Assembly: GCF_019039255.1 (NCBI RefSeq)
Contig: NZ_CP077062.1
Span: 558,001 to 622,000 of the forward strand
Source of the DNA: Nocardioides panacis
Lineage (GTDB): Bacteria > Actinomycetota > Actinomycetes > Propionibacteriales > Nocardioidaceae
Direction: 5' to 3'
Length of the DNA stretch: 64,000 nucleotides
Position numbers and translations under genes: made by a program. Numbering within the stretch: position 1 is the stretch's first letter; each line of letters begins with the position of its first letter. The notes below the pieces were generated by a model. The model was not told the DNA's origin. It saw only the letters and a list, made by a program, of their open reading frames with translations, and ran no database searches. Shown in pieces: positions 54,267 to 64,000 of this stretch.

Positions 54267-55448
54267 ATGAAGGCAGTGACCTGGCACGGACGGCGCGACG
54301 TACGCGTGGAGGAGGTCCCGGACCCGATCCTCAAGGAGAGCAACGACGCGATCGTGCGGATCACCTCGAGCGGGCTCTGCGGCTCGGACCTGCACCTCTA
54401 CGAGACGCTCGGCCCGTTCATGGGCCAGGGCGACGTGCTCGGCCACGAGCCGATGGGCATCGTCGAGGAGGTCGGCAAGGACCTGACCGACCTCAAGGTC
54501 GGCGACCGCGTGGTGCTGCCGTTCCAGATCTGCTGCGGCTCGTGCTGGATGTGCGACCGCGGGCTGTACACCCAGTGCGAGACGACCCAGGTCCGCGACC
54601 AGGGCATGGGGGCCGCGCTGTTCGGCTTCAGCAAGCTGTACGGCGAGGTGCCCGGCGCGCAGGCCGAGCTGCTGCGCGTGCCGCAGGCGCAGTTCATGCC
54701 GATCAAGGTCCCCGAGGGTCCCGCCGACGAGCGCTTCCTGTTCCTCTCCGACGTGCTCCCGACCGCCTGGCAGTCGGTGGCCTACGCCGACGTCCCCGAC
54801 GGCGGCACCCTGCTGGTGCTCGGTCTCGGGCCCATCGGTGAGATGGCCACCCGCATCGCGCTGCACCAGGGGTTCCGGGTGATCGCGGTCGACCTGGTGC
54901 CCGAGCGGCTGGCCCGGGCACGGAGCCGCGGCGCCGAGGTCATCGACCTGAACGCGGTCGACGACGTGGCCGAGGAGGTCCGCTCCCGCACCCAGGGCCG
55001 CGGCGCCGACTCGGTCATCGACGCCGTCGGCATGGAGGCCCACGGGTCGCCGATCGCCGAGGTGGGTCAGCGGATCTTCAACGCGCTGCCCCAGAAGCTC
55101 AGCGCGCCGATCATGAGCCGGGTCGGCCTGGACCGGATGACGGCGCTGTACACCGCGATCGACGCGGTGCGCCGCGGCGGGACGGTCTCGATCATCGGCG
55201 TGTACGGCGGCCAGAGCGACCCGATGCCGGTCATGACGATGTTCGACAAGCAGATCCAGCTGCGGATGGGCCAGGCCAACGTCAAGCGCTGGGTCGACGA
55301 CATCATGCCGCTGCTCGTGGACGACGCCGACCCGCTCGGCACCGAGCAGTTCGTGACCCACAGCGTGCCGTTGAGCGAGGCCCCGGCGGCCTACGACAAC
55401 TTCCAGAAGAAGGCCGACGGGACGATCAAGGTCGTCTTCAAGCCCTGA
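54267..55448 (+). CDS. Zinc-dependent alcohol/formaldehyde dehydrogenase-like enzyme
   Basis: A 393-aa medium-chain dehydrogenase. Zinc ligands: SSGLCGSDLHLYE, GHEPMGIVEEV, and structural CCGSCWMCDRGLYTQC. Cofactor motif LLVLGLGPIGEMATRIAL with Asp in IAVDLVPERL (NAD). An insertion around FGFSKLYGEVPGAQAELLRV is typical of the glutathione-independent formaldehyde dehydrogenase-like group. Its ATG follows GAGGAG. Convergent with phosphoketolase, 3 bp apart. Substrate not certain. Confidence 0.9.
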   Translation: MKAVTWHGRRDVRVEEVPDPILKESNDAIVRITSSGLCGSDLHLYETLGPFMGQGDVLGHEPMGIVEEVGKDLTDLKVGDRVVLPFQICCGSCWMCDRGLYTQCETTQVRDQGMGAALFGFSKLYGEVPGAQAELLRVPQAQFMPIKVPEGPADERFLFLSDVLPTAWQSVAYADVPDGGTLLVLGLGPIGEMATRIALHQGFRVIAVDLVPERLARARSRGAEVIDLNAVDDVAEEVRSRTQGRGADSVIDAVGMEAHGSPIAEVGQRIFNALPQKLSAPIMSRVGLDRMTALYTAIDAVRRGGTVSIIGVYGGQSDPMPVMTMFDKQIQLRMGQANVKRWVDDIMPLLVDDADPLGTEQFVTHSVPLSEAPAAYDNFQKKADGTIKVVFKP

Positions 55449-55451
55449 CCC

Positions 55452-57878
55452 TCACTCGGCCGGGTCGGCCGGGTCGGCCGGGTCGGCCGGCTGCCACTGC
55501 CACTCACGGATCTCCGGCAGGTCCTCGCCGTGCGCGCGGACGTGGATCCGGTGCTCGATGAGCTTGTTCTTCAGGGCTTCGCGGGCGGACCCGGAGGTGG
55601 CCTGCAGCCGGTCGACCCGGTCGATCACGTCCATGGCCAGGTTGAACCGGTCGATCTGGTTCATCACCGCCATGTCGAACGGCGTGGTCGTGGTGCCCTC
55701 CTCCTTGTAGCCACGGACGTGCAGGTTGCGGTGGTTGGTGCGCTTGTAGGTCAGCCGGTGGATCAGCCAGGGGTAGCCGTGGTAGGCGAAGATCACCGGC
55801 TTGTCCTTGGTGAACAGCGAGTCGAAGTCCGCGTCCGAGAGTCCGTGCGGGTGCTCCCTCTCGCTCTGCAGGCGCATCAGGTCCACCACGTTGACGAACC
55901 GGATCCGCAGGTCCGGGAAGAAGTCGCGCAGCAGCGCGACGGCGGCCAGCGCCTCCATGGTGGGCACGTCCCCGGCGCAGCCGACCACCACGTCCGGCTC
56001 CTGACCGTGGTCGGTGCCGGCCCAGTCCCAGATGCCGATGCCCTTGGTGGCGTGCACGACCGCCTGGTCCATCGTGAGGTACTGCAGCGCCGGCTGCTTG
56101 CCGGCCACGATCACGTTGACGTACTGCCGGCTGCGCAGGCAGTGGTCGGCCACCGACAGCAGCGTGTTCGCGTCGGCGGGCAGGTAGACCCGGATCACGC
56201 CGGCCTTCTTGTTCACCACATGGTCGATGAAGCCCGGGTCCTGGTGGGAGAACCCGTTGTGGTCCTGGCGCCACACGTGCGAGGTCAGCAGGTAGTTGAG
56301 CGAGGCGACCGGGCGTCGCCAGGGGATGCCGTTGGTGACCTTGAGCCACTTGGCGTGCTGGTTGAACATCGAGTCGACGACGTGGATGAACGCCTCGTAG
56401 CAGGAGAACAACCCGTGCCGGCCGGTGAGCAGGTAGCCCTCGAGCCAGCCCTCGACGGTGTGCTCGGAGAGGATCTCCATGATGCGGCCGTCGACGCCGA
56501 GGTGGTCGTCGTCCGGCAGGGTCTCGGCGTTCCAGGTGCGGTCGGTGACCTCGAGGACGTCCTGCAGCCGGTTGGAGCTGTTCTCGTCGGGCGAGAACAG
56601 CCGGAAGCTCGTCATGTTCGCGGCCATCACGTCGCGCAGGAAGGTGCCCAGCACCCGGGTGGACTCCACCGCGCCGGTGCCGGGCACGGCCACCTCGACG
56701 GCGTAGTCGCGGAAGTCCGGCATCCGCAGGTCGCGCAGCAGCAGCCCGCCGTTCGCGTGCGGGTTGGCGCTCATCCGGCGGTCGCCGGCGGGGTGCAGCT
56801 CCGCGACGTCCGGGACCGGTGCGCCGTCCGCGCCGAACAGCTCCTCGGGCTTGTAGCTGCGCAGCCAGCCGTCCAGGACCGCCCGGTGGGCGTCGTTGCC
56901 GCGGGCGTCCGCGAACGGCACCTGGTGGGACCGCCAGCTCCCCTCCATCCGCTTCCCGTCGACCTCCTTGGGGCCGGTCCAGCCCTTGGGGGACCGCAGC
57001 ACGATCATCGGCCAGGGCGGGCGGGCGGCGGTCTTCCTCCGGCTGCCGCGGGCCTCCTGCTGGATGTCGCGGATCTCGTCGAGGCAGTGGTCGAGGGTCG
57101 CCGCGAACGCCTGGTGCATCTCGGCCGGGTCGGAGCCGGAGACGACGTACGGTGTGTGGCCGTAGCCGCGCAGCAGGGACAGCAGCTCGCTCTCGGGGAT
57201 CCGGGCGAGCACCGTGGGGTTGGCGATCTTGTAGCCGTTGAGGTGCAGGATCGGGAGCACCGCGCCGTCGCGGCGCGGGTCCAGGAACTTGTTCGAGTGC
57301 CAGCTCGTCGCCAGCGGGCCGGTCTCCGCCTCGCCGTCGCCGACGACCGCCGCGACCACCAGGTCGGGGTTGTCGAACGCCGCCCCGTAGGCGTGCGAGA
57401 GGGCGTAGCCGAGCTCGCCGCCCTCGTGGATCGACCCGGGGGTCTCGGGGGCCACGTGGCTGGGGATGCCGCCGGGGAAGGAGAACTGGTGGAACAGCTT
57501 GCGCATGCCGTCGGCGTCCCGCGTGATGTCCGGGTAGACCTCGGAGTAGGTGCCCTCCAGCCAGGCGGACGCGACCAGCCCGGGACCGCCGTGCCCGGGC
57601 CCGATGACGTAGATGGTGTCCAGGTCGCGGGCCATGATCGCCCGGTTCAGGTGGGCGTAGAGGAAGTTCAGGCCGGGGGTGGTGCCCCAGTGGCCGAGCA
57701 GCCGCGGCTTGACGTGCTCGGGTGCCAGCGGCTCGCGCAGCAGCGGGTTGCCCATCAGGTAGATCTGGCCGACCGACAGGTAGTTCGCGGCCCGCCACCA
57801 GGCGTCGATGCGTCGCAGCTCGGTCTTCCCCAGGGGACGTCCGGAGATCGTGCTGGTGGTGCGGTCGGGCCTGCTCAT
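55452..57878 (-). CDS. xfp: Phosphoketolase
   Basis: An 808-aa thiamine-diphosphate enzyme that splits xylulose-5-P (and often fructose-6-P) with phosphate into acetyl-P and an aldose-P. The start [15 protein letters not shown] and the motif [20 protein letters not shown] bind [38 protein letters not shown] (shortened) and [20 protein letters not shown] are family hallmarks. ATG 57876-57878 follows GGAGAGG. The C-terminus ends in Ala-Asp-Pro repeats. No acetate kinase gene is nearby. Confidence 0.96.
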   Translation of the reverse strand: MSRPDRTTSTISGRPLGKTELRRIDAWWRAANYLSVGQIYLMGNPLLREPLAPEHVKPRLLGHWGTTPGLNFLYAHLNRAIMARDLDTIYVIGPGHGGPGLVASAWLEGTYSEVYPDITRDADGMRKLFHQFSFPGGIPSHVAPETPGSIHEGGELGYALSHAYGAAFDNPDLVVAAVVGDGEAETGPLATSWHSNKFLDPRRDGAVLPILHLNGYKIANPTVLARIPESELLSLLRGYGHTPYVVSGSDPAEMHQAFAATLDHCLDEIRDIQQEARGSRRKTAARPPWPMIVLRSPKGWTGPKEVDGKRMEGSWRSHQVPFADARGNDAHRAVLDGWLRSYKPEELFGADGAPVPDVAELHPAGDRRMSANPHANGGLLLRDLRMPDFRDYAVEVAVPGTGAVESTRVLGTFLRDVMAANMTSFRLFSPDENSSNRLQDVLEVTDRTWNAETLPDDDHLGVDGRIMEILSEHTVEGWLEGYLLTGRHGLFSCYEAFIHVVDSMFNQHAKWLKVTNGIPWRRPVASLNYLLTSHVWRQDHNGFSHQDPGFIDHVVNKKAGVIRVYLPADANTLLSVADHCLRSRQYVNVIVAGKQPALQYLTMDQAVVHATKGIGIWDWAGTDHGQEPDVVVGCAGDVPTMEALAAVALLRDFFPDLRIRFVNVVDLMRLQSEREHPHGLSDADFDSLFTKDKPVIFAYHGYPWLIHRLTYKRTNHRNLHVRGYKEEGTTTTPFDMAVMNQIDRFNLAMDVIDRVDRLQATSGSAREALKNKLIEHRIHVRAHGEDLPEIREWQWQPADPADPADPAE
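55457..55490. repeat. 9-bp tandem repeat at the phosphoketolase C-terminus
   Basis: Three full units of CGGCCGGGT and a partial fourth encode repeated Ala-Asp-Pro at the extreme C-terminus. In frame, so copy-number change would only lengthen or shorten the tail. Confidence 0.85.
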
Positions 57879-57975
57879 GTCGTGCCTCTCCGCTGCCGGA
57901 CGGACGACGGCAACAAGTGCTCCATCGTGGCGGTTGTCGGGTCGCCCGGGAAGGGCCGAAGTCCTGCCTGGTCCA

Positions 57976-57988
57976 GGACCAACGGACC
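57976..57988. promoter_or_regulatory. GGACC-N3-GGACC box between xfp and a membrane protein gene
   Basis: GGACCAACGGACC has the same build as GGACCTTGGGACC in front of the universal stress protein gene. It lies 98 bp upstream of the xfp start and 37 bp upstream of the divergent gene at 58025. A possible shared regulator site; inference from two matches. Confidence 0.3.
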
Positions 57989-58024
57989 CTGTCGCTCCGC
58001 CAGGTTCCGGTCCACCCTGGAACC

Positions 58025-58753
58025 ATGAAGCCGACCGGGCCCCGGGCACGGCGGGTCCACGACCGGGTCTGGACCCTCGCGACGGGGACGCTGATCGCCG
58101 CCGGGCTGATCGCCGCGCTGCACCAGCCCGGCGCGCTGGCCTCGATCGCCCTGTTCCTGTCCGCCTCGACCATGGGCATGCTGGTCACGATCGCGTTCGA
58201 GCCCGAGGAGCTGCCCGGCGCCGATCTGCTGCGCCGGATGTTCCTGGGCGGCCTGGTGGGCGGCGGTCTGCTGGTCGCCCTGGTCGGGCTGTCGGTGACG
58301 TTCGGCCCGGCAGCCGCCTGGCCCGTCGGCCTGTGCCTGGTCACCTCACCGGACCTGCTCCGCTGGGTGCGCGTGCTGCTCGGTCGCGACGCCGTCCCCG
58401 CACCGCCCGCCCCCGCGCCGCCCCCGCCCGCCCGTCGTACGACGCGGAAGCCGGTCGCGGACCCGCCGCCGCCCGCCCCGCTGCCGGCCGACGAGGCGGA
58501 GTCGTTCGTGGTCCCGGACGTGATGGGGGACGACGACCTCTGCCGCGCCTGGTGCAGCAGCTTCGTGGCCCTGCAGCGGGCGCGGAGCGAGGAGGCCCGG
58601 ATGCGGGTCGTCGGGATGCGGGCGATCTACCTCGACGAGATCGAGCGCCGGCACCCGGAGGCCTTCCAGGCCTGGCTGGCGGCCGGCGCGCGGGCCTCGC
58701 AGGACCCGCGGCGCTTCCTCGGCCGGGGACCGAACGCGCACGGTCAGGTGTGA
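58025..58753 (+). CDS. Membrane hypothetical protein, 242 aa
   Basis: Three or four helices in the first 120 residues ([59 protein letters not shown]), a Pro-rich linker ([12 protein letters not shown]) and a cytoplasmic helical domain of about 90 residues ([40 protein letters not shown]). I do not recognise the family. It is divergent from phosphoketolase. ATG 58025 has only a weak ribosome binding site. Confidence 0.7.
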   Translation: MKPTGPRARRVHDRVWTLATGTLIAAGLIAALHQPGALASIALFLSASTMGMLVTIAFEPEELPGADLLRRMFLGGLVGGGLLVALVGLSVTFGPAAAWPVGLCLVTSPDLLRWVRVLLGRDAVPAPPAPAPPPPARRTTRKPVADPPPPAPLPADEAESFVVPDVMGDDDLCRAWCSSFVALQRARSEEARMRVVGMRAIYLDEIERRHPEAFQAWLAAGARASQDPRRFLGRGPNAHGQV

Positions 58754-58754
58754 G

Positions 58755-58946
58755 GGACGGCAGCCCCCCCGGCGGCGACCCAGAGCAGCCGGCCTGCTCG
58801 GCGTACATCACCGGCAGCTCGACCACCCGCCCGGTGCGACGGCCGGTCACCCGCAGACCGTTCAGCGACGGGGCGAACCAGCCGAGACAGGCATCGACCA
58901 TGATCAGCGCCATCGCGGCGACCCAGCCGGCCAGGTCCGCCGCCAC
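58755..58946 (-). pseudogene. Fragment resembling a deazaflavin-dependent nitroreductase
   Basis: The segment NGLRVTGRRTGRVVELPVMYAEQ resembles the GRRSG...PLLY region of Ddn-like F420-dependent proteins (quoted in part). Only about 45 residues fit, and no start or further domain is seen. The piece fills the 230 bp between cydDC and the membrane protein gene. Probably a remnant; low certainty. Confidence 0.35.
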
Positions 58947-58983
58947 CCAGGCCGAGCGTCCAGCACCCGCGCGGGTACGTCGC

Positions 58984-61900
58984 TCAGGGCACGGCGTGCG
59001 CCGCGAGGTCGACGACCCGGTCCATCGAGTCGAGGGCGACGTCGTCGTGCGTCACCCAGACGACCGAGCGGCCCTCGGTGGCCCGGAGCACGTCGCGCGC
59101 GACGTCGTGGGCCGTGCACGCGTCGAGGTGCGCGGTGGGCTCGTCGAGCACCAGGACCGGGTGGTCGGCCAGCAGCGCCCGGGCCAGCCCGAGGCGGGCG
59201 CGCTCGCCACCGGAGACGTCCGCGTGGCCGTCGCCGACCATCGTGTGCAGGCCCTGCGGGAGCGCGTCCAGCCACGGGCCCAGGGACACCTGGCGGAGCA
59301 CCCGCTCGACCTCGTCGTCGGCGCTGCCCGGCCGGGCCAGCCGGACGTTCTCGGCCACCGAGGACGCGAACACGTGCGGGTCGTCGTCGACGAGACCGAC
59401 CAGCCGGTGCACGTCGTCGAGGTCCAGCTCGCGCAGGTCGGTGCCCCCGAGCCGGGCCGCGCCATGCTGCGGGTCGAGGAACCGGACCAGGGTCGCGGCC
59501 AGCGTGGACTTGCCGCAGCCGGACGGGCCGACGACGCCCACCCGGGTGCCCGCGGGCACGTCCAGGTCGAGACCGGAGAACACCGGCGCGCCCCAGCCGC
59601 CGGAGAGCCGGTGCGTGACCAGGCCCTCCGGGGCGGGGGCGGCCGGAGCAGGGGAGGCGGGACCCGTGACCGCCGGGGGCGTGTCGGCCAGCGCCGCGAG
59701 CCGGTCCGTCGCCGCCCGGGTGCGCACCGCGGTCGCGGCCGCGTCGGGGGCGACCAGCAGCACGTCGAGCAGGGCCAGGGGGGAGCAGCACCAGCGCCAC
59801 GGCGGTGGCCGCCGGGAGCCGTCCCGCCGCGACCGCCGGGGCGGTGGCCGCGGCGAGCGCGGCGACCGTGAGGCCGGCCGCGACCAGGACGGCCGAGCGT
59901 CCGAGCGCGACCCGTTCCGCGGACCGTCGTACGGCCCAGGCGAGGGCGGCGCCGAGGGTGTCGACCCGGCGCACCGCCTGCGGTCCGGCCTGCCAGAGCA
60001 CGAGGTCGCGGGCACCCTGGACGACCGCGACCACCTCGGTGGACAGCGCGGCCCGGTCCCGGACCAGCTCGCGCTCGGCCCGGGCCACCGAGCCGCGGAC
60101 CAGCAGGGCGACGAGGAGCGTCATCGCGAGCAGCGCGGCGACCAGCGACCCGGTGACCGGGAGCAGCACCCCGCCCAGGACCGCGGCGACCGCGCCCACC
60201 CCGACCAGGGACAGCAGCGGGGAGCGCACCCGCAGCCGGTCGTCGAGCAGGGCGTCCACGTCGTCGACCACGCCGGCCAGCAGGTCGCCGCGCCGCCGGC
60301 CGAGCGCACCCGGCGTCAGCGGGACGAGCGTGTCGTAGACCTCGACCCGGCGCTCGGCGAGCATCCGCAGCGCGCTGTCGTGGCCGACCAGCCGCTCGGC
60401 GTAGCGCAGCAGCGGACGGCCGATGCCGAACGCGCGGACGGCCACGATCGCGACCGTCAGGAACAGCAGCGGCGGGTGCTCGGCGGCCCGGGTGATCAGC
60501 CAGCCGGACGTGGCGGTGAGGGCCACGCCGCAGCAGGAGGCGAGCACGCCGAGCAGCACCGACCAGCGCCACCGTCCCGCCCCCGAGGTCCCCCGGGCAG
60601 CGGGCTGCTCGTCCGGCACGGGGCGTGCCGGGACCGGGACGGGGACCCTCGGAGCGGGCCTGGGGGCGTCGGCGGCCACCCCGCGGGCGGCGGCCGGCCG
60701 CAGCCGCAGCACCCGGTCGGCCGCCTCCACCAGGCGCGGCGCGTGCGTGACGGCCACCACGGTGGAAGTCCGGGCGAGCCAGGTCAGGGTGTCCACCACC
60801 ACCTGCTCGGTGGCGGGGTCGAGGTGCGCGGACGGCTCGTCGACGAGGACCAGCGGCCGGCGGGCGAGCACCGCCCGGGCCAGGGCCAGCCGGGCACGCT
60901 GGCCTCCGGAGAAGCGGGCCCCGTCCTCCCCGGCCGCGGCGTCCAGGCCCCCGGGCAGACCGGCCACCAGGCCGTCCAGGTCGACCCGGGCGAGGGCCGC
61001 CCAGAGGTCGGCGTCGGTGGCGCCCGGCCGGGCGACCAGCAGCAGGTCGCGGACCGTGCCGCCCTCCAGCCACGGACGCTGCGGCACCCAGGCCACCTGG
61101 CGACGGGCCGCGTCGGTGCCCCGTCCGGTCTCGGGCGCCAGCTCGCCGGCGAGCACGGCGAGCAGCGTGGACTTGCCGCACCCGGACGGTCCGGTCACCG
61201 CGACCAGGCCGCGTGCGGGCAGGACGGTCTCGCCGGGCAGGTCCAGGGCGGGGACGCGGCGGCCGGGGCGCAGGACCCGCAGGTCGTGCAGGGTGAGCCC
61301 GGACCAGGCGGGGGGCTCCTCGGCGGCGTCGGGCGCGGCCGCGGGGACGTCGTCGAACAGGTCCTGGGCCGCGGTGAGCGTGGCGGTGCCCTCGGCCGCG
61401 GCGTGGAACTCGGCGCCCACCCGGCGCAGCGGCCAGTACGCCTCGGGCGCCAGCAGCAGCACCACGAGCGCCGTACCCAGGTCCAGGGAGCCGCCGGCCA
61501 GCCGCACGCCGACCGTGACCGCGACCAGGGCGACCGACAAGGTGGCGACCAGCTCGAGCACGGCGGAGGAGGCGAACGCGAGCCGCAGGGTGGCCAGCGT
61601 GGCCCGGCGGTGCTCGTCGGTGACCCGCCGGATGGTGCCGGACTGGGCCCGGGCCCGACGGTGCACGACGAGCGTGGGCAGCCCGCGCACCACGTCCACG
61701 AAGTGCCCGGCCAGGCTGCCGAGGCTCCGCCACTGCTGCTCGGCGCGGTCGCGGGTGGCCAGCCCGACCAGTGCCGCGAACACCGGCACCAGCGGCAGCG
61801 TGGCCACCACGATCGCCGCGGACAGCAGGTCCTGGGAGCCGATCGCCACCAGGGTCAGCGGCGGCAGCACGAGCGCGACGACCAGCGCCGGCAGGTAGCG

Positions 61901-62293
61901 GGTCAGGTAGGGGTCCACGGCGCCCACGCCACGGGTGACCAGCAGCGCCAGCTCGCCACCGCGCTGCTGCGAGAGACGGTCCGCCGGCAGGTCCAGGACC
62001 GCTCCCACCAGCCGGCGGCGCAGGTGCGAGGTCACCGTCGACGACGCGCGCGCCGCGCACCGGTCGGCGACGTACGACGCCAGCGCGCGGGCCGCGACGA
62101 CCAGGACCGCCAGCGCCGCGGCGAGCGGCACCCGGTCGACCTGGCCGTGCGCGACGACGACCAGCAGGTGCGCCACCGCGAACGCCTGGGCGACCAGCAG
62201 GCCGCCGCCGACGAGCTGCGCGGCCACCACCCCGGTCAGCGACGGGGAGGCCGGCCCGAGCAGCGGCAGCAGCCGTGGGTCGAGCGGCCTCAT
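58984..62293 (-). CDS. cydDC: CydDC fused ABC exporter for cytochrome bd assembly (apparent frameshift)
   Basis: About 1,102 aa after correction, both half-transporters in one chain as in many actinobacteria. The CydD half (1-540) has six helices, Walker A AVTGPSGCGKSTLLAVL, signature FSGGQRARLALA and LVLVDEPSAHLDP. The CydC half starts near RWRWSVLLGVLASCC and has Walker A GVVGPSGCGKSTLAATL, signature VSGGERARLGLA and LVLDEPTAHLDA. CydDC exports cysteine/glutathione needed for cytochrome bd assembly. A six-G run at 59778-59783 breaks the frame; one base fewer gives LLPLALLDVLLVAPDA. The start overlaps the cydB stop by 4 bp. Confidence 0.9.
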
Positions 62294-63294
62294 CCGACGG
62301 GCACCGGGATGTGGTGCGTGGCGATGCGCTGCCGGAACACCCAGTAGGTCCAGCCCTGGTAGAGCAGCACGAGCGGGGTGAACACCGCCGCGACCCAGGT
62401 CATCACGGTCAGCGTGTAGTCCGTCGCCGAGGCGTTGGTGGTGGTCAGGGACCAGGCGGGGTTCGTCGAGGACGGCATCACGTCGGGGAACAGCGCCGCG
62501 AACAGGCCCGCGACCGCGAGACCGATCGTGAGCATCGTCGCGACGAACGCCCAGCCCTCCCGGCCGAGCCGCGCCGCGACCAGCCCGGCGACGAGCGCGG
62601 CGGCGGCGACCAGGAACAGCACGGCCGAGGCGACGCTGCCGGTGAGCGCCTGGGTCCACGCCAGGAACGCCACGGCGGCCACCGCCGCCGCGGCACCCAG
62701 CCGCACGGACAGCTCCCCGGCCCGGTGCCGGATCTCGCCGTCGGTCTTGAGGGACAGGAAGTTCGCGCCGTGCGTGAGGAACAGCAGGGTCGTGGTCACG
62801 CCCCCGAGGAGGGCGTAGGGGTTCAGCAGCGTGAACAGGTTCCCGGTGAACTCCTTGTCCGCGTCGATGGGCACGCCGCGCACGATGTTCGCGAACGCCA
62901 CGCCCCACAGCAGCGCGGGCACGAACGAGCCGACCACCAGCAGCACGTCCCAGCGCCGCCGCCAGTCGTCGTCGTCGCGCTTGGAGCGGTACTCGAACCC
63001 CAGGTTGCGCACGATCAGGGCGAGGAGGATCAGCAGCAGCGGCAGGTAGAACCCGCTGAACAGCGTGGCGTACCACTCCGGGAACGCGGCGAACGTCGCC
63101 CCACCGGCGACCAGCACCCACACCTCGTTGCCGTCCCAGACCGGGCCGACGGTGTTGATCATCACCCGGCGCTCGGTGTCGTTGCGGGCCAGCACCGGCA
63201 GCAGCATGCCGACCCCGAAGTCGAAGCCCTCCAGGCAGAAGTAGCCGATCCACAGCACGGCGATCAGGCCGAACCAGACAGTGGTCAGTTCCAT
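62290..63294 (-). CDS. cydB: Cytochrome bd oxidase subunit II
   Basis: A 334-aa subunit with eight or nine helices. MELTTVWFGLIAVLWIGYFC, LEGFDFGVGMLLPVLARND and GPVWDGNEVWVLVAGGATFA are the family hallmarks. It supports the heme-bearing subunit I of the quinol:O2 oxidase, a high-affinity terminal oxidase used at low oxygen. Its stop overlaps cydDC by 4 bp; it lies 30 bp after cydA. Intact. Confidence 0.96.
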   Translation of the reverse strand: MELTTVWFGLIAVLWIGYFCLEGFDFGVGMLLPVLARNDTERRVMINTVGPVWDGNEVWVLVAGGATFAAFPEWYATLFSGFYLPLLLILLALIVRNLGFEYRSKRDDDDWRRRWDVLLVVGSFVPALLWGVAFANIVRGVPIDADKEFTGNLFTLLNPYALLGGVTTTLLFLTHGANFLSLKTDGEIRHRAGELSVRLGAAAAVAAVAFLAWTQALTGSVASAVLFLVAAAALVAGLVAARLGREGWAFVATMLTIGLAVAGLFAALFPDVMPSSTNPAWSLTTTNASATDYTLTVMTWVAAVFTPLVLLYQGWTYWVFRQRIATHHIPVPVG

Positions 63295-63324
63295 CGCGTT
63301 CTCCTCGTTCTCGGTCCGGTCGGC

Positions 63325-64000
63325 TCAGTAGGCGTAGGCGAGCGGCCGGTCGCGCGGGTCGCCCTCGTCGGTCGGCGCGACCGGAGCGGGGTCCGCCCCG
63401 GCGCGCACGATCTTCAACGTCAGCCCGATCTCGACGATCGCCAGGACGCCGTACAGCAGGGTGAGGGTGACCAGCGAGGTGAGCACCTCGCCGGCCCCGA
63501 CGCCGGGGGAGACCGCGCTCGCGGTCGTCATCAGCCCGAACACCGACCAGGGCTGCCGGCCCATCTCGGTGAACAGCCAGCCGAACGAGTTCGCGCCGAG
63601 CGGCAGCAGCGGCAGGGCGATCCCCACCCACGCCCAGCCGCGGGAGACGGGGACGCCGCCGCGGCGGGTGCGCCACAGCACCAGCGCGGCCAGGGCGGCG
63701 GCCACCAGGCCGAGCCCGATCATCAGCCGGAAGCTCCAGTAGGTCACCGGGATCACCGGCGTGTAGCCGCCGGCGGAGTAGTAGGCCGCGCCCGGGTCGG
63801 CGCCGTAGGTCTGCTGGTACTGCGCGCGCAGCTCGTCGATGCCCTCGACCCGGCCGTCCCAGGTGCCGGTGGCGAGGAAGGACAGCACGCCCGGCAGCTT
63901 CACCGACCACTTCTCCTGGCTGCCGTCGAGCGACCCGATGGTGAGGATCGAGAACGAGGCGGGCTGCTCGGAGTGGTAGAGCGCCTCGGCCGCCGCCATC
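63325..64000 (-). CDS. cydA: Cytochrome bd oxidase subunit I, C-terminal part
   Basis: The last 225 residues of CydA; the start lies beyond the window. FSILTIGSLDG, the helix FRLMIGLGLVAAALAALVLW, GWLFTEMGRQPWSVFGLMTT (GRQPW motif near the quinol/heme region) and a final helix TSLVTLTLLYGVLAIVEIGL are present. A short tail (DEGDPRDRPLAYAY) ends the protein. The operon order is cydA-cydB-cydDC. Confidence 0.96.
   Translation of the reverse strand, partial: MAAAEALYHSEQPASFSILTIGSLDGSQEKWSVKLPGVLSFLATGTWDGRVEGIDELRAQYQQTYGADPGAAYYSAGGYTPVIPVTYWSFRLMIGLGLVAAALAALVLWRTRRGGVPVSRGWAWVGIALPLLPLGANSFGWLFTEMGRQPWSVFGLMTTASAVSPGVGAGEVLTSLVTLTLLYGVLAIVEIGLTLKIVRAGADPAPVAPTDEGDPRDRPLAYAY

Overview
The window is about 64 kb of very GC-rich DNA with tightly packed genes, many GTG starts and frequent 4-bp ATGA/GTGA overlaps. 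Gene content (group 1h [NiFe] hydrogenase, DUF5947/DUF6084/DUF6390/DUF6893 families, MimR-type regulator, SpoIIE phosphatase, cytochrome bd with CydDC) points to a soil-type actinobacterium, probably Nocardioidaceae. That placement is inference from gene content, not from a marker gene. I saw no rRNA, tRNA, CRISPR array, insertion sequence or prophage.

Layout. 1-9.2 kb: mixed chromosomal genes (YjbR-like protein, SGNH hydrolase, GH6 glycosidase, FAD-linked alditol/lactone oxidase, TfoX-N protein, receptor Ser/Thr kinase, PAS-GGDEF-EAL protein). 9.4-11.6 kb: a membrane-anchored multicopper oxidase and a hemerythrin-domain protein. 11.6-25.7 kb, all on the minus strand and read from right to left: hypA, hypB, hhyS, hhyL, a NifU/four-Cys redox protein, DUF5947, DUF6084, an unknown 440-aa protein, a 39-aa DUF6893 protein, a maturation protease, hypC-hypF, hypC, hypD, hypE and DUF6390. 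This is an almost self-sufficient locus for building a high-affinity, oxygen-tolerant H2-oxidising enzyme. 25.7-39 kb: RNase HI, a TetR/MFS pair, a solute-binding lipoprotein coupled to a GGDEF-EAL protein, a GAF-SpoIIE phosphatase, a universal stress protein/P-type ATPase pair with DosR-like boxes, and an epimerase pseudogene. 39-46 kb: an ECF sigma factor, an AAA+ ATPase, then a MimR-like regulator divergent from amidohydrolase, MIP18-type and alcohol dehydrogenase genes that normally accompany a propane-type monooxygenase, which is absent here. 46-58 kb: ABC exporter, LLM flavoprotein, STAS protein, glycosyltransferase/SGNH pair, SRPBCC/FAD oxidoreductase pair, Zn alcohol dehydrogenase and phosphoketolase. 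58.9-64 kb: cydDC, cydB and the end of cydA on the minus strand.

How they may work together. Hydrogenase, cytochrome bd, phosphoketolase, the stress protein/ATPase pair and the c-di-GMP genes fit a lifestyle of persistence under starvation or low oxygen. GGACC-type boxes before the stress protein/ATPase pair and phosphoketolase, and a related box before hhyS, hint at shared control (inference).

Quality note. Seven genes carry an apparent +1 frameshift, each inside a run of six or seven G/C where one base fewer restores a conserved frame. I treat these as probable consensus errors and give each gene its full extent. One of them falsely fuses DUF6084 to the next gene. By contrast, the epimerase at 37.4-38.3 kb has two internal out-of-frame deletions and looks genuinely dead.
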